Source of the DNA: Kordia aestuariivivens | GTDB taxonomy: Bacteria > Bacteroidota > Bacteroidia > Flavobacteriales > Flavobacteriaceae | Direction: 5' to 3' | DNA: 64,000 bases | Assembly: GCF_014397005.1 (NCBI RefSeq) | Contig: NZ_JACGWS010000014.1 | Location: 62,001-126,000 of the forward strand | Shown here: piece by piece, positions 19,201-27,700 of the stretch | Layout: every line of letters starts with the position of its first letter | Position numbering within the stretch: the stretch's first letter is position 1 | Notes under the pieces: generated by a model | What the model was told of the DNA's origin: nothing | Seen by the model: only the letters and a program-made list of their open reading frames with translations | Database searches by the model: none | Position numbers and translations under genes: made by a program

Positions 19201-21962
19201 ATTTTTAATAAGGCAATTTTAAATAAAGGAGGAGTTGTTAGATTAAAAGCTTTTTTGTCTTGCTTTTGAATGTACGCTTTTACCGATTTTTCAGGGCGCT
19301 TTTTATTTGAAAAATCTATCGTTTTTAATTCAAATTTAAACGCATCTTCAGGAATTACGTATTGCTTAATCACGCCTTCTGCATCAGCCTTGAAGACGGT
19401 TCTCAAAATTTCATGACGCGCAAATACTTGTTTAAATGCATTCACAAAATTGGGTTGATTAATTTTACTTTTTAATCGTAATGCTCCTGAAATTTGATAC
19501 GCTATTCCACCTCCTTCAAACTGACTTAGTAACCACAATCGATGTTGCGAAGGTGTTAATGGATATCCATCTTTTAAAACTGTTTTAGGAATTGATGTGT
19601 ATTCTTGGCTTTTAAGTTCTTTTGCAAAATCTTTAATTGTTGGATTTTTAAAAAAGGTTTTATGCGTAATTCTTTGGTTTAAGTTTTTATAGGTAAGATT
19701 GATAACTTGTGAAACCATCAAACTATGCCCGCCTAATTCAAAAAAATGGTCATTTATTCCAATAGGGGAAATCCCTAATACTGACTCCCAAATTTTAACT
19801 ACTTCTTTTTCGATCTGAGACGAAGGCGCGATATACTTTGCTTTATCATCTAGGTTTTTTACTTGTGAAAGCTTGTTTTTGTCTACTTTTCCATTAGGTG
19901 TTAAAGGAATTTCATCTACTTTTATGAGTTGGTTAGGAATCATATAAGAAGGAAGTCTCTTTTCTATATATGAAAAAAGGTGTGTTTTATTGATTGGCCT
20001 ATTTTCTAAGTAATAACCAATTAATATATCGCCTTTTAAAATGACAGATGCTTGCAGAATGTTTTCTGAAGACGAGAAAATTTCATTCTCTATCTCTCCT
20101 AGTTCAATTCTATATCCTCTTAACTTTATTTGATCATCTTTTCTTCCTAAAAATTTTAGTATGCCATTGGGCATCCATGTAGCCAAATCTCCAGTGTCAT
20201 ACATTCGTTGCCCTTTGTTAAAAGGGTTCTCTATAAATTTTTCTTGGGTTAACTCTGCATTATTCAAATAACCTTTTGCAACGCCTTCACCAGCTAAATA
20301 TAATTTCCCAACAACTCCTACAGGAACTAACTGCAATTCATCATCTAAGATATAGGCTTCTGTATGCGCTATAGGCTTTCCGATAGGAATGAAAGTATAT
20401 TTTTTTAAAGAAGATAGTTTATAACACGTACTATACGTAGTATCTTCAGAAGGACCATATAGGTTTCTAACCTCAGCATTAGTTTCTAGTAGTTTTTTAG
20501 CTATTTCTACAGGGAATATTTCTCCTGCTAAATTAATTACAGTAACGTTTTTTAAACTATTTTCATTATTTATGATGGTTCTTATACTTGAAGGAACAGT
20601 ATTTAATAGTACTTTTTCATCATTTTTCAATGCTGATTCTATATCAAGAGCATTGGTTAATATTTTTACTTTTTTCCCAATAGATAATGTATAGAACATC
20701 TCAAAAACAGAAAGGTCAAAACAGTGAGATGTTGCGGCATAAACCACCTCAAACTTTGAAGAGTCAAATTCTTTACAAGCCCAAAATATTAAAGCTGCCA
20801 CATTTTTATGAGTAATTACAACTCCTTTCGGCTTTCCTGTGGTTCCAGAGGTATATATGACATAAGCAGTATGACTACCATCCATACGAACCTGACTATT
20901 TTCTTTTGAATATTTGTATTGGTCTTTGTAAAATAATTTTAATTTTTTAGCAGTAATAACAAGGCTACTTTTACTATGATTTTCTATATATTTAATTCTC
21001 TCTTTTGGATAATTAATGTCTATCGGAATATAGGCTGCGCCCGCTTTTAAGATCCCCAATAGAGTGATTAATAACTTCTCCGTTCGTTCAAGTTTAACAG
21101 CAACAAAATCTCCAGCAGCTATATCATATTCAACTCTAAGATAGTTTGCAAATTGATTGGCGGTATCGTTTAATTCTTTATACGTTAGTGTCGATGATTT
21201 ATAAACTGCAGCAATCTGATTAGGCGTTTCAGCTGCCTGTTTTTCAAATAAGCTTACAATGGTTTCATCACTATTAAAGTTTGTGCTTGTACCATTATCT
21301 GTATGTACTAGTAAATGTCTTTCTTTTTCAGAAAGAATAGAAATCGTATTTACATCATTATTTATATAGCTTTTAAGGTTAATAAGCCATCTTTTTATGC
21401 TCTGAATAAAGTGACTCGAAACATGCTTATCAATGAATTTTTCTGAATACGAAAGCGAAATTATGAGCTCGTTATCATTTTTATTAATATTTAGACAAAA
21501 AGGAAATGATGAAGAAGACTCCAGTGTTGTTCTGTAACAAAACGCATAGGGCGTATATTGCTCAAAAGAATAATTTTCTTTTACTTCTTCTGCGTAGTTA
21601 CCATTTGTATAGACGTCTTGGATTTCTTTTTTCGATTCTTGAATATATTGCTTGAGCGTTTTTCCTTTTATAGCGCTGAATTTATACAGTAACGGAGCTT
21701 TATTTTCGTCCATTCCTAGTGAAAAAATAAGCTCATTACTTGCAAAATACCGTTGTAAAAGTATATTGAAAATGATAATTAAAATGCTGTGTTCGGCTAA
21801 TTTATTACGACCAGTTATTTGATTAAAATAAGAGAGGTCTTCGTCTTTAATTAACGTTTTTTCTATACAGATTGACTTAGAAAAATCATTTGTTATTACA
21901 GGAGTACCTCCTAATTTTCTTCTCCAATAGTTGTATATTTTTTTTTGTTCTATATTATTCAT
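13290..21962 (-). CDS. Trimodular NRPS beginning with a half C domain, (C')-A-T-C-A-T-C-A-T
   Basis: 2890 aa. Residues 1-225 resemble only the C-terminal lobe of a condensation domain (YWRRKLGGTPVI at the start) with no HHxxxDG motif, so it cannot condense normally. Then A1 (TSGTTGKPKG near 374), T1 (GGHSLMV near 745), C2 (HHIISDG near 934), A2 (TSGSTGNPKG near 1402), T2 (GGHSLLL near 1777), C3 (HHSISDG near 1956), A3 (TSGSSGMPKG near 2441), T3 (GGNSIQA near 2831). Codes by eye: A1 D-L-F-N-N-A-L-T-Y-K (Ala type), A2 D-A-W-Y-V-G-N-V-V-K (Leu-like), A3 D-A-K-H-D-G-D-I-V-K (not recognised). It ends EQDEVIL. It lacks a TubC docking domain and its first C is incomplete, so it probably starts a chain with alanine. 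It is 33 nt after the acetyltransferase gene. Confidence 0.95.
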   Translation of the reverse strand: MNNIEQKKIYNYWRRKLGGTPVITNDFSKSICIEKTLIKDEDLSYFNQITGRNKLAEHSILIIIFNILLQRYFASNELIFSLGMDENKAPLLYKFSAIKGKTLKQYIQESKKEIQDVYTNGNYAEEVKENYSFEQYTPYAFCYRTTLESSSSFPFCLNINKNDNELIISLSYSEKFIDKHVSSHFIQSIKRWLINLKSYINNDVNTISILSEKERHLLVHTDNGTSTNFNSDETIVSLFEKQAAETPNQIAAVYKSSTLTYKELNDTANQFANYLRVEYDIAAGDFVAVKLERTEKLLITLLGILKAGAAYIPIDINYPKERIKYIENHSKSSLVITAKKLKLFYKDQYKYSKENSQVRMDGSHTAYVIYTSGTTGKPKGVVITHKNVAALIFWACKEFDSSKFEVVYAATSHCFDLSVFEMFYTLSIGKKVKILTNALDIESALKNDEKVLLNTVPSSIRTIINNENSLKNVTVINLAGEIFPVEIAKKLLETNAEVRNLYGPSEDTTYSTCYKLSSLKKYTFIPIGKPIAHTEAYILDDELQLVPVGVVGKLYLAGEGVAKGYLNNAELTQEKFIENPFNKGQRMYDTGDLATWMPNGILKFLGRKDDQIKLRGYRIELGEIENEIFSSSENILQASVILKGDILIGYYLENRPINKTHLFSYIEKRLPSYMIPNQLIKVDEIPLTPNGKVDKNKLSQVKNLDDKAKYIAPSSQIEKEVVKIWESVLGISPIGINDHFFELGGHSLMVSQVINLTYKNLNQRITHKTFFKNPTIKDFAKELKSQEYTSIPKTVLKDGYPLTPSQHRLWLLSQFEGGGIAYQISGALRLKSKINQPNFVNAFKQVFARHEILRTVFKADAEGVIKQYVIPEDAFKFELKTIDFSNKKRPEKSVKAYIQKQDKKAFNLTTPPLFKIALLKIDENSFVFYLAMHHIISDGWSLNVLTNEIVTSYNSLQNKEEVINLPQLSIQYKDYAVWLSNNLNSPSHTEAEKYWHKNFSESIPILNLPTYQPRPQVKTYAGKIIQHDFSKKLIKKIKHVSQEQQATLFMTLMSCVRMLLSRYSNQTDISIGTPVAGRSHPDLEPQIGLYINTLAIRTKFNTDDRFSTLLAKEKEQLQAAYTHQDFPFDKLVENLAVSRDTSRSPLFDVMVVLQNQQERSSFYNEGELVISDFETVRETAQFDLTFSFVENDSLSLLLSYNTDLYSDLFIKRMTRHLEKIFEQITSSQEIKLNELTLITKEEKNQLFTEFNATTELFPLEKTVIDLFYEQVRKNPKNIAVNFENETLTYAALDEKSSRLSVFIQQKYAVTNGTLVGILLERSTDLIISILAVLKAGAAYVPIDLKYPEERINYIKKDAGISVCIDETFLATFRKKDSNVKPLKLDSSPHSDDVAYVIYTSGSTGNPKGVVVKHKSLTNLCFWHQKAYHVSAESKGTLFSGIGFDASVWEIYPYLTVGASLVPIQSDAIRFDVEALSAFLKNHQITHAYLPSKICQDFIAKDISDLETIIVTGGEALTYSKKTNLKIYNNYGPTENTVVTTFFDCTSISKENIPIGKPISNTKVYILTETLQLTPIGVVGELCISGTGLATEYLNRPTLTTEKFVENPYRAGERLYKTGDLARWLPDGNIEFIGRKDTQIKIRGNRVELGEIEASILKFNAEISHAIVSVKTVNSHEVLVAYYLTSESIDIEELRNYLSGRLPIYMVPNYYSKLEKVPLTSNGKIDRDKLPVISELDIVKKQYIVPNSKIEIEISTIWKAILGIQKIGVLDDFFELGGHSLLLTKLLNEYQKTFKVAITLEQLYTNTTLRSHAKLLNNTRHQGYKIEKAPLQEYYNLSSSQMRYWLLYKIQGKSKIFNIYSALQLPENVDTTIMEESFNELMKRHEILRTVFIEDKGVPKQHVQHPSPVEILYCNTKEEAVDKVFNHEFDLDTYPLFKIAIVQEAQTNTLFFNIHHSISDGWSMKIIHRDLMELYDSAISARKPKLCKLSIQYKDYAQWQHSSLQLPEMITHENYWKNHLKGDLPYLQLPTDYATKLKTTQKNASFHKVYISEEQKQKIETLAGLEKVSAFAFFVATLKIVLHRLTSEEDIIIGIPVANRNHFQLKDSVGCFINTLMLRDVITDKGSFKEWLQSVSATLTSALMHQEYPFEMLLNQLNYSKEEHSFPISPVFLNMIDFESESSEAIRDFSASHGVLESSPKFDLECYIKSYENGYALNFVYDNTLFKKETIAYWAEAYMCVMDQVVNNFKQPIQNIKLFENNLYNQTDLKPTHEFVKYERDEIQQCITERFEKQVKQFPNDIAIFSDGNEITYKSLNNHANHLANQIHNVTKDTNKRRVALFLNHDESSVIGMLGTLKAGYSYVPIDVGTPIKRVKYIIEDADCMSIVCTKETAKKAQEVLEEVSGVALIQLSENDNLEEIPNPTGNSNVLNEAYVLYTSGSSGMPKGVMQNHRNVLHYISVYTNNIRITQKDKLSVLSTYTFDASVKDIYAAILNGASVNFYNVSKKGINNLSSWLRTEHITVLHIIPTIYRYFLKEFNDKKMFKDIRLVDLGGEPCHKIDFDLFKTHFPKHAFLVNDYGPTESTIVSQKFLNHTSQIIKNNIPLGSAVIETEVFLLDENNCKKGVYQEGEIAFKSEYLSLGYLNKKELTEKAFITDPITGTGRIYKSGDIGKMLPTGEIEFLHRKDTQVKLNGLRIELSEIEYNLEQITNIAEAIVLIKNIEENPHIVAYLRTKEQIESSEIKELLSKTLPKYMIPNIFMVMEHFPHTRTGKIERKSFPTPTVSDLKKTPYIPPSTDLEKELITIWKGVLKTDNSAQIGIKDNFFELGGNSIQAVILINEINKIYNTSFSVVNLYDTLNIEDLAVLLNFAILQNKKTSAANQEQDEVIL

Positions 21963-21995
21963 AATGCATCATGAGTGGTTTTACATATACATGTC

Positions 21996-22733
21996 TTACA
22001 ATAGGTTTCTTTTGATAATTTGACAAGATGATTCTTTCCTAACAGTTGAATTGCTTGGTATGTTATTTATAATCATACAATCGGGGCCAATTTGCGTATT
22101 ATCGCCAATACTAACGGCTCCTAATATGCGTACACCACCTGCAATATTTACATTATTACCAATGGTAGGATGTCTTTTGCCTTTTGGATTGCATGTGATT
22201 TTTTTAGCACCTAGTAGGACATTATTTAAAATTGTACAATCATTCCCTATAATTGATGTTGCGCCAATCACAGTATTTACTCCATGATCTATCACAAATC
22301 TTTCTCCTATGATCGCTTCTGGATGTATTTCTATTTTTGTGTCCTTCGCAGCTACTTCAGAAAGCAAATAAGAATAGTATTTGCAAATTTTACTAGTTTC
22401 AAAATCTTCATGATTAAAATAAGAAACCGCATTAGCGATTCTGTAATAAAAAATGACTTTAAAAGATTTTGATATCGTATAGATTAAAAAAGGCGTTATG
22501 GCTATCGGATCTTGCTTTACTCTTGCATATAAATCATCATATATTAAAGCAGCCGTTTTATTTAAAATATCTTCAGTAAAAAGAACGTTTAACGCAACTA
22601 GTTCTGCACATAGTTTGTTATATAGAATGTTGATATCAGATTTTATTTGTTCTAAAGAAACATGATCATCAGAACCTTTAAAAGTATTTACAATTTCTTC
22701 TGAAGAAAGTAAATTAGATTTATTGCTATTCAT
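21996..22733 (-). CDS. Serine O-acetyltransferase homologue (CysE-like, left-handed beta-helix)
   Basis: 245 aa. An N-terminal helical part carries a DP motif at Asp75 (DPI rather than the usual DPA). The C-terminal hexapeptide-repeat part has IHPEAIIGERFVIDHGVNT with the catalytic-type His150, then RHPTIGNNVNIAGGVRILGA, as in CysE. CysE makes O-acetylserine from serine and acetyl-CoA. No cysteine synthase or Dap synthase lies beside it, so its role here is open: supply of O-acetylserine for a special amino acid, or O-acetylation of an intermediate. It sits 33 nt upstream of an NRPS and 147 nt after the CmlA-like gene, so it is embedded in the cluster rather than in a cysteine operon. Confidence 0.85.
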   Translation of the reverse strand: MNSNKSNLLSSEEIVNTFKGSDDHVSLEQIKSDINILYNKLCAELVALNVLFTEDILNKTAALIYDDLYARVKQDPIAITPFLIYTISKSFKVIFYYRIANAVSYFNHEDFETSKICKYYSYLLSEVAAKDTKIEIHPEAIIGERFVIDHGVNTVIGATSIIGNDCTILNNVLLGAKKITCNPKGKRHPTIGNNVNIAGGVRILGAVSIGDNTQIGPDCMIINNIPSNSTVRKESSCQIIKRNLL

Positions 22734-22880
22734 AATTTTTGTGTTGTCAATTCAATACTGTTCAACTTTATAGTTACAGTAAAAAGATAGTTGTCATTTT
22801 GGGATAAAACGTTCGGTTTTAAAGAAGTAACATGAATTTAAAATCACATGTATTGCTATATATATACTGATTCTAAAGAC

Positions 22881-24485
22881 TTAATTGTATGTGATTACTT
22901 TTTCGCCAAATAGCCTTTCAGCTTCTATTCCGTTGGCTTCACAATATTCTAATAGTTTATTGGATTCTATAATAGGGCGTGATTCTTCTGTGTATTTTAC
23001 AGAGGTTATATATTTAAGCCAAGGTTCCATTCCCATAGCATATACAAAGACATCTTTTGGGTTAAAAATTTCAATGAGACTTTTTGCTTGTTCAAAATCG
23101 GATCCTGAGAGTCTTCTTGATCGATCTTCTTCCCTTTTTACTGGCTTTGGCAATAAAGGTCCATATAACCAAGATAAAGGAGCGCCATCACATTCCATTC
23201 CTAGAAAAATTGCTTCTATATCTCCAGTTACTTTACTAACTTTTTTATAAACCTCAGGCTCAAGATTACTGGAATCTGCAACAAAAAGAATTTGATGTCC
23301 TTTGTTGAATTTTACCAAATGGCATAATTTACTTTTGATGTTTAAATCGCAATGTTCTCCTAAAAATGGTAGTCCCATAATTGAACAATCTGAAAGCTCC
23401 AATTTTTCCAAAACCCCAAGTTCAATTACATTCGTAAATCCAATTTTGTTAAGCATCGTTTTAACGTTAGGGTCTTGCAACTCTCCTCCATTTGCTTTAG
23501 GAACAATAATATTTTTGATTTTATGTCGAATTCTCAGTAAGGTTTCAAATAAAATATGATCTTGATGATTGTGTGTAAAAAGTACATAATCTATCGTTTC
23601 TGGCAGGTCGGAAAACGTAAATCGCGATATATCAGATTCGTAGCCATAACTAATTACAGGATCAACTAATATGGATATGTCTTTTGTTTCTACTAATATG
23701 GAAGCATGACCAAAGTATCTTGTCAACATTCCTTCTCCGTCATATTTCGTATATTTTTTTGGTGTTTCTGTGGTGAAAAAAGTGCTGAATAATTCTACAT
23801 CATCAGCATGTACTTCCATCATTTTTGTGATTTCACCAAATGTTAGAGGAGTTTGAGTCATTCCAAACAAGGTATCTATTCGTGAATCTTTGAATGGAAT
23901 GTTAAATCGTATGGTTTTTGGTGTACTTAATCGTGGCGTACTTAATACAAAGTTTCTGGAATCATCATCTTGAACTAAAAACAAATTGAATGATTGTAAG
24001 TTTTCTTTGTAAAATTCACTCTCATATAAGAGTTCTTCATAAAAACGGTATGACGCATTATTATTAAGATCGTAATAAAGTTCTACGTATCCTTTTAAAA
24101 CATCTGGAACTTTTTCATAGATAGGTTCTAAAGACATTCCACTCATTGGCGCCAAGAGTTCATTTAATTCAGAAATTGCATTGCATAGTGTTAAGAGATC
24201 ATCACATTCGTCTAAGGTTTCGTCATGCAATTGCTGTATTTCAGAAACTCGTTGACCATTATAATCTATGAATGGGCCTCCTAACATTCTTGGATCTTTA
24301 ACCGCAGCTGCATGAATTTGTGGCGTATCAATATAGGATGCCATTATTTTTAAGTGCCTTTCTTTTAAATTTAAAGCTGTGGTTGCTGGAGGAATTAAGT
24401 GAGGCCAAGCATACCAGTTATTGACTAAAGGCTCAATGACTAAATTTTCTTTTATATAAACTAAATCGTCATTTTTGATTTTCAT
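22881..24485 (-). CDS. CmlA-type diiron beta-hydroxylase of carrier-bound amino acids (MBL fold)
   Basis: 534 aa, about the length of CmlA (chloramphenicol pathway), which beta-hydroxylates an aminoacyl group held on an NRPS carrier domain with a non-heme diiron centre in a metallo-beta-lactamase fold. The N-terminal domain has NWYAWPHLIPPAT and DPRMLGGPFID; the C-terminal half has HNHQDH (His305, His307, Asp309, His310), then Glu377 in LGEHCD where ordinary MBL hydrolases have His, then Asp404 in VADSSN and Glu431 in GMECDG. The Glu-for-His change is the CmlA hallmark and argues against a hydrolase. It lies 222 nt downstream of the TE-type terminal NRPS module. A scrap of a second copy survives at 28971-29065. 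The amino acid hydroxylated is unknown. Confidence 0.88.
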   Translation of the reverse strand: MKIKNDDLVYIKENLVIEPLVNNWYAWPHLIPPATTALNLKERHLKIMASYIDTPQIHAAAVKDPRMLGGPFIDYNGQRVSEIQQLHDETLDECDDLLTLCNAISELNELLAPMSGMSLEPIYEKVPDVLKGYVELYYDLNNNASYRFYEELLYESEFYKENLQSFNLFLVQDDDSRNFVLSTPRLSTPKTIRFNIPFKDSRIDTLFGMTQTPLTFGEITKMMEVHADDVELFSTFFTTETPKKYTKYDGEGMLTRYFGHASILVETKDISILVDPVISYGYESDISRFTFSDLPETIDYVLFTHNHQDHILFETLLRIRHKIKNIIVPKANGGELQDPNVKTMLNKIGFTNVIELGVLEKLELSDCSIMGLPFLGEHCDLNIKSKLCHLVKFNKGHQILFVADSSNLEPEVYKKVSKVTGDIEAIFLGMECDGAPLSWLYGPLLPKPVKREEDRSRRLSGSDFEQAKSLIEIFNPKDVFVYAMGMEPWLKYITSVKYTEESRPIIESNKLLEYCEANGIEAERLFGEKVITYN

Positions 24486-24707
24486 TTTGTTGTATTTTAT
24501 TGTTTCTAAAATAGATTTCTACGCGTTTTTGTGTGTTACGAGTAGTAATCGTAAAGCGAGTAACGTGATTTTATAGTTTTTGGATAAGAAGCGTGTACGA
24601 ATTTTTCCGAAAATAGCGCTCTTTTAGCACAGGGAGGTTTTGAGAGAAACTCAGTTTAGTAGCCTAAATTATTTTCTCCAAAAAAGGTTTTCGCTATGCG
24701 TGTTTTT

Positions 24708-27700
24708 TTAATTGTATCCTAAGTGTTTATTTATTTCTTCAGCTATTTCAGCAATGTGTGGAAGTCCTATCATATCAATATGAGAACAATCTACATCGAA
24801 GGCTTTAACTGCTGTACTTGTAAAATCGTTCCAACCTAAATCGTCTTGATCTACTATTTCTCCAAAGAATTTCTTTCTTTCTTCTAGTTGATCTATTGAA
24901 AAAGCGGATTCCACTTTTAGTGCCTTAAATAATATTATAGAAAGGTTTGGAATGTCTTTAATTTCAGGAAGATATTTTATTTGAGAGTTTGATATATAGA
25001 CATTGATAAAAGATTTTATTTGCTCAAATGTAAAAGGTTCACCGAGTTCAATTAACTTATCATGAAATACTTTTAATTGTGCATTTTCAGATTTGTTTAT
25101 AAGATCTGAGTAACTCAAATCCATTTTTAAGTTTTGATCATTTAATTTTAAATTGTACAAGTCTTTGAAATATAATACCCATTTCATATAACTTGAAGGA
25201 AGCACGCTTTTATAGTCTTTTACAACTTTATCTGGAGCTAATGCATCCAGAATAATCAGGTTGTTAACTTTAAATCCTTCACGTATTAATTGCAGAGCCA
25301 TTTCATAAATGATTTTTCCACCAAATGAATATCCAAGAAGAGTGTATGGTCCTTCAGCATCAATTTTTTGCATTTCTTTGATGAATAATGTTGCCATTTC
25401 TTCTATGGATTCTAAAATTTCAGATTTCATATCTATTCCAGAAGATTGGAAAGCATATAAAGGTTGTTCTGAGCCCAATTCTTTTGATAAGTCATTATAA
25501 ATTAAAACATTTCCACCACCTGGAGGAGCACAAAATATAGGAGTTTTAGTTCCTTCTGTATGTATTGGCACTAATATTTTGGCTTCATTACTTTCATTTT
25601 TTGATCGGATAACATCTGCTATTTTTTTTATCGATGGATGTTCAAAAAGTATTGAAATAGGTAATTGAAAATCAAATTCACGTTCAATGAGTGCTATCAT
25701 TTTAGTTGCTGTAAGCGAATGTCCTCCTAAGTCAAAAAAGTCATCATTTATTCCAATTTTTTCTACGCCAAGCAATTTCTCCCAAATTTCAGTTACACCT
25801 TTCTCTATTTGGTTTTTAGGAGTTGTATAATTTTCTTTTACGGTATTGTTGTTTTCAATATCTAGTAATTTTTTGAAATCAATTTTTCCGTTTTCATTAA
25901 GAGGCATTGTATCTATTTTAACAATGGAACCAGGAATCATATACTTAGGAACTTTCGCCGTCATATATTTAATGATTTCTTTTTTATCAAAATCACCTTC
26001 TATTACAAGATACGCGACTAATTGTACATCTTCATTTTTAACTTTGTCAATAACAATTGCATTAGAAACCGCTTCAATTTCCATTAAAACACTTTCTATT
26101 TCACTTAGTTCTATTCTATATCCTCTGATTTTAACCTGCCTATCAACACGACCTTTGAATTCAAAATTTCCATCATTTCCTAGCCTTACTAAATCGCCTG
26201 TTTTATACATTTTACTTCCCCTATTCAAAAAATCATCGTCAAGGAATACTTTATTTGTAAGCTCTTCTTTTCCAAGATACCCTCTGGCGATTCCGTTTCC
26301 TCCTATGTATAACTCTCCAATGCAACCTTGTGGTAGTAGTTGTTTATTTTTGTTTAAGACGTATGCAGATACTCCTCCTATTGGTTTACCTATTGGAATA
26401 CTTCCTAAGTCATAAGGACTTACTTTATAATCCGTAGAAACAACGGTTCCTTCCGTAGGCCCGTAGTTATTATAAATTTTTAATGAATTGGCTTTTGGAA
26501 TTTTTAAAGCTTCTCCACCAGTCATTACGATTGTGTTTTTAAGACTAATGTCTTGGTCTATTAAATTCAGTACTATCTGGGTAGGAACATGTATGTGGGT
26601 GATTTCATTTTCTTCAATAAATTCAGCCAATTTCCTCATATCAAATCGGATATCATTACTTTCTATCGGATACAAACGAGCTCCAGCTATTAAGTATGGA
26701 AAAAGTTCCCAAACAGATCCATCGAATGATGTTCCATGATATAATGCAACTCTGGAATCATTTGTTACTTTATAAAATTCCTTATGGTACAGACAAAGGT
26801 TTACTAATGATTTATGTTCAATCATAACTCCTTTGGGCATCCCGGAAGTTCCTGAAGTATAGATCGTATATGCTAGACTGTCATGATGACTATTGTTTAA
26901 ACTTTTATCACCTGAGTATTCAGAAATAGCATCTAATTTAGAATCAATTGTAAAAACATTAATATTTGCCGCTAAAATTTCATCAAAAATATCTTTAGAA
27001 GAAATGATTAGACTTTTTATTTTAGAATTTTCAATCATGAACATTTTCCTATCTACTGGATATTCTAAGTCAATTGGAAGATATCCTGCACCAGATTTCA
27101 AAATTCCTAAAATAGCTACAATCATAAGTGAAGAACGCTCAAGCATTATACCCACTAAATCATCTTGTTGAATGTTGTATGATTCTTTTAAATAGTGAGC
27201 TAGTTTGTTTGCTTTGTCATTCAGCTCTTTATATGTTAACTTTTCATTTTTTTCAGATGATATAACCGCAATAGCGTTTGGGTTTGATGCAACTTGCTGA
27301 TCGAAATAGTCTAAAATGGTTTCCGTATCGTTTTTGATAAAATGATCATCAATCGTATTTACATCATAAATAAGTTTTTGTTTATCAGCAGTAGTGATTA
27401 GGTCTAAATCGTTTATGCTTTGCTCAGGTGCATTTAATAATAGTTTAATTAAGTGAATAAAATACTTGCTTATTCTTTCTATGGCTTCTTTTTCAAATAA
27501 ATCAGTACAATACTCAATATCTAAAACGATTGAATCTACCGTATTAACTATCGTAAACGTTAAATCAAATTTTGTAAATACACCTTCAGAAGTTTGAATT
27601 TCTATCTGAATTTCATTAAAATCATTATTCGCTGATTTTTTATTGGTCTGATCATTTTGAACAGATAACATGATTTGAAATATAGGGCTTTTACTTAAGT

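Noticed and set aside
22881-24485. Metallo-beta-lactamase or other MBL hydrolase (resistance gene)
   Set aside because: The third His ligand is replaced by Glu377, the N-terminal domain is CmlA-like, and the length fits CmlA rather than hydrolases.
24486-24707. Further gene or cmlA remnant in the 222-nt gap
   Set aside because: I see no coding motif, no TAnnTTTG box and no clear similarity to the 28971-29065 scrap.
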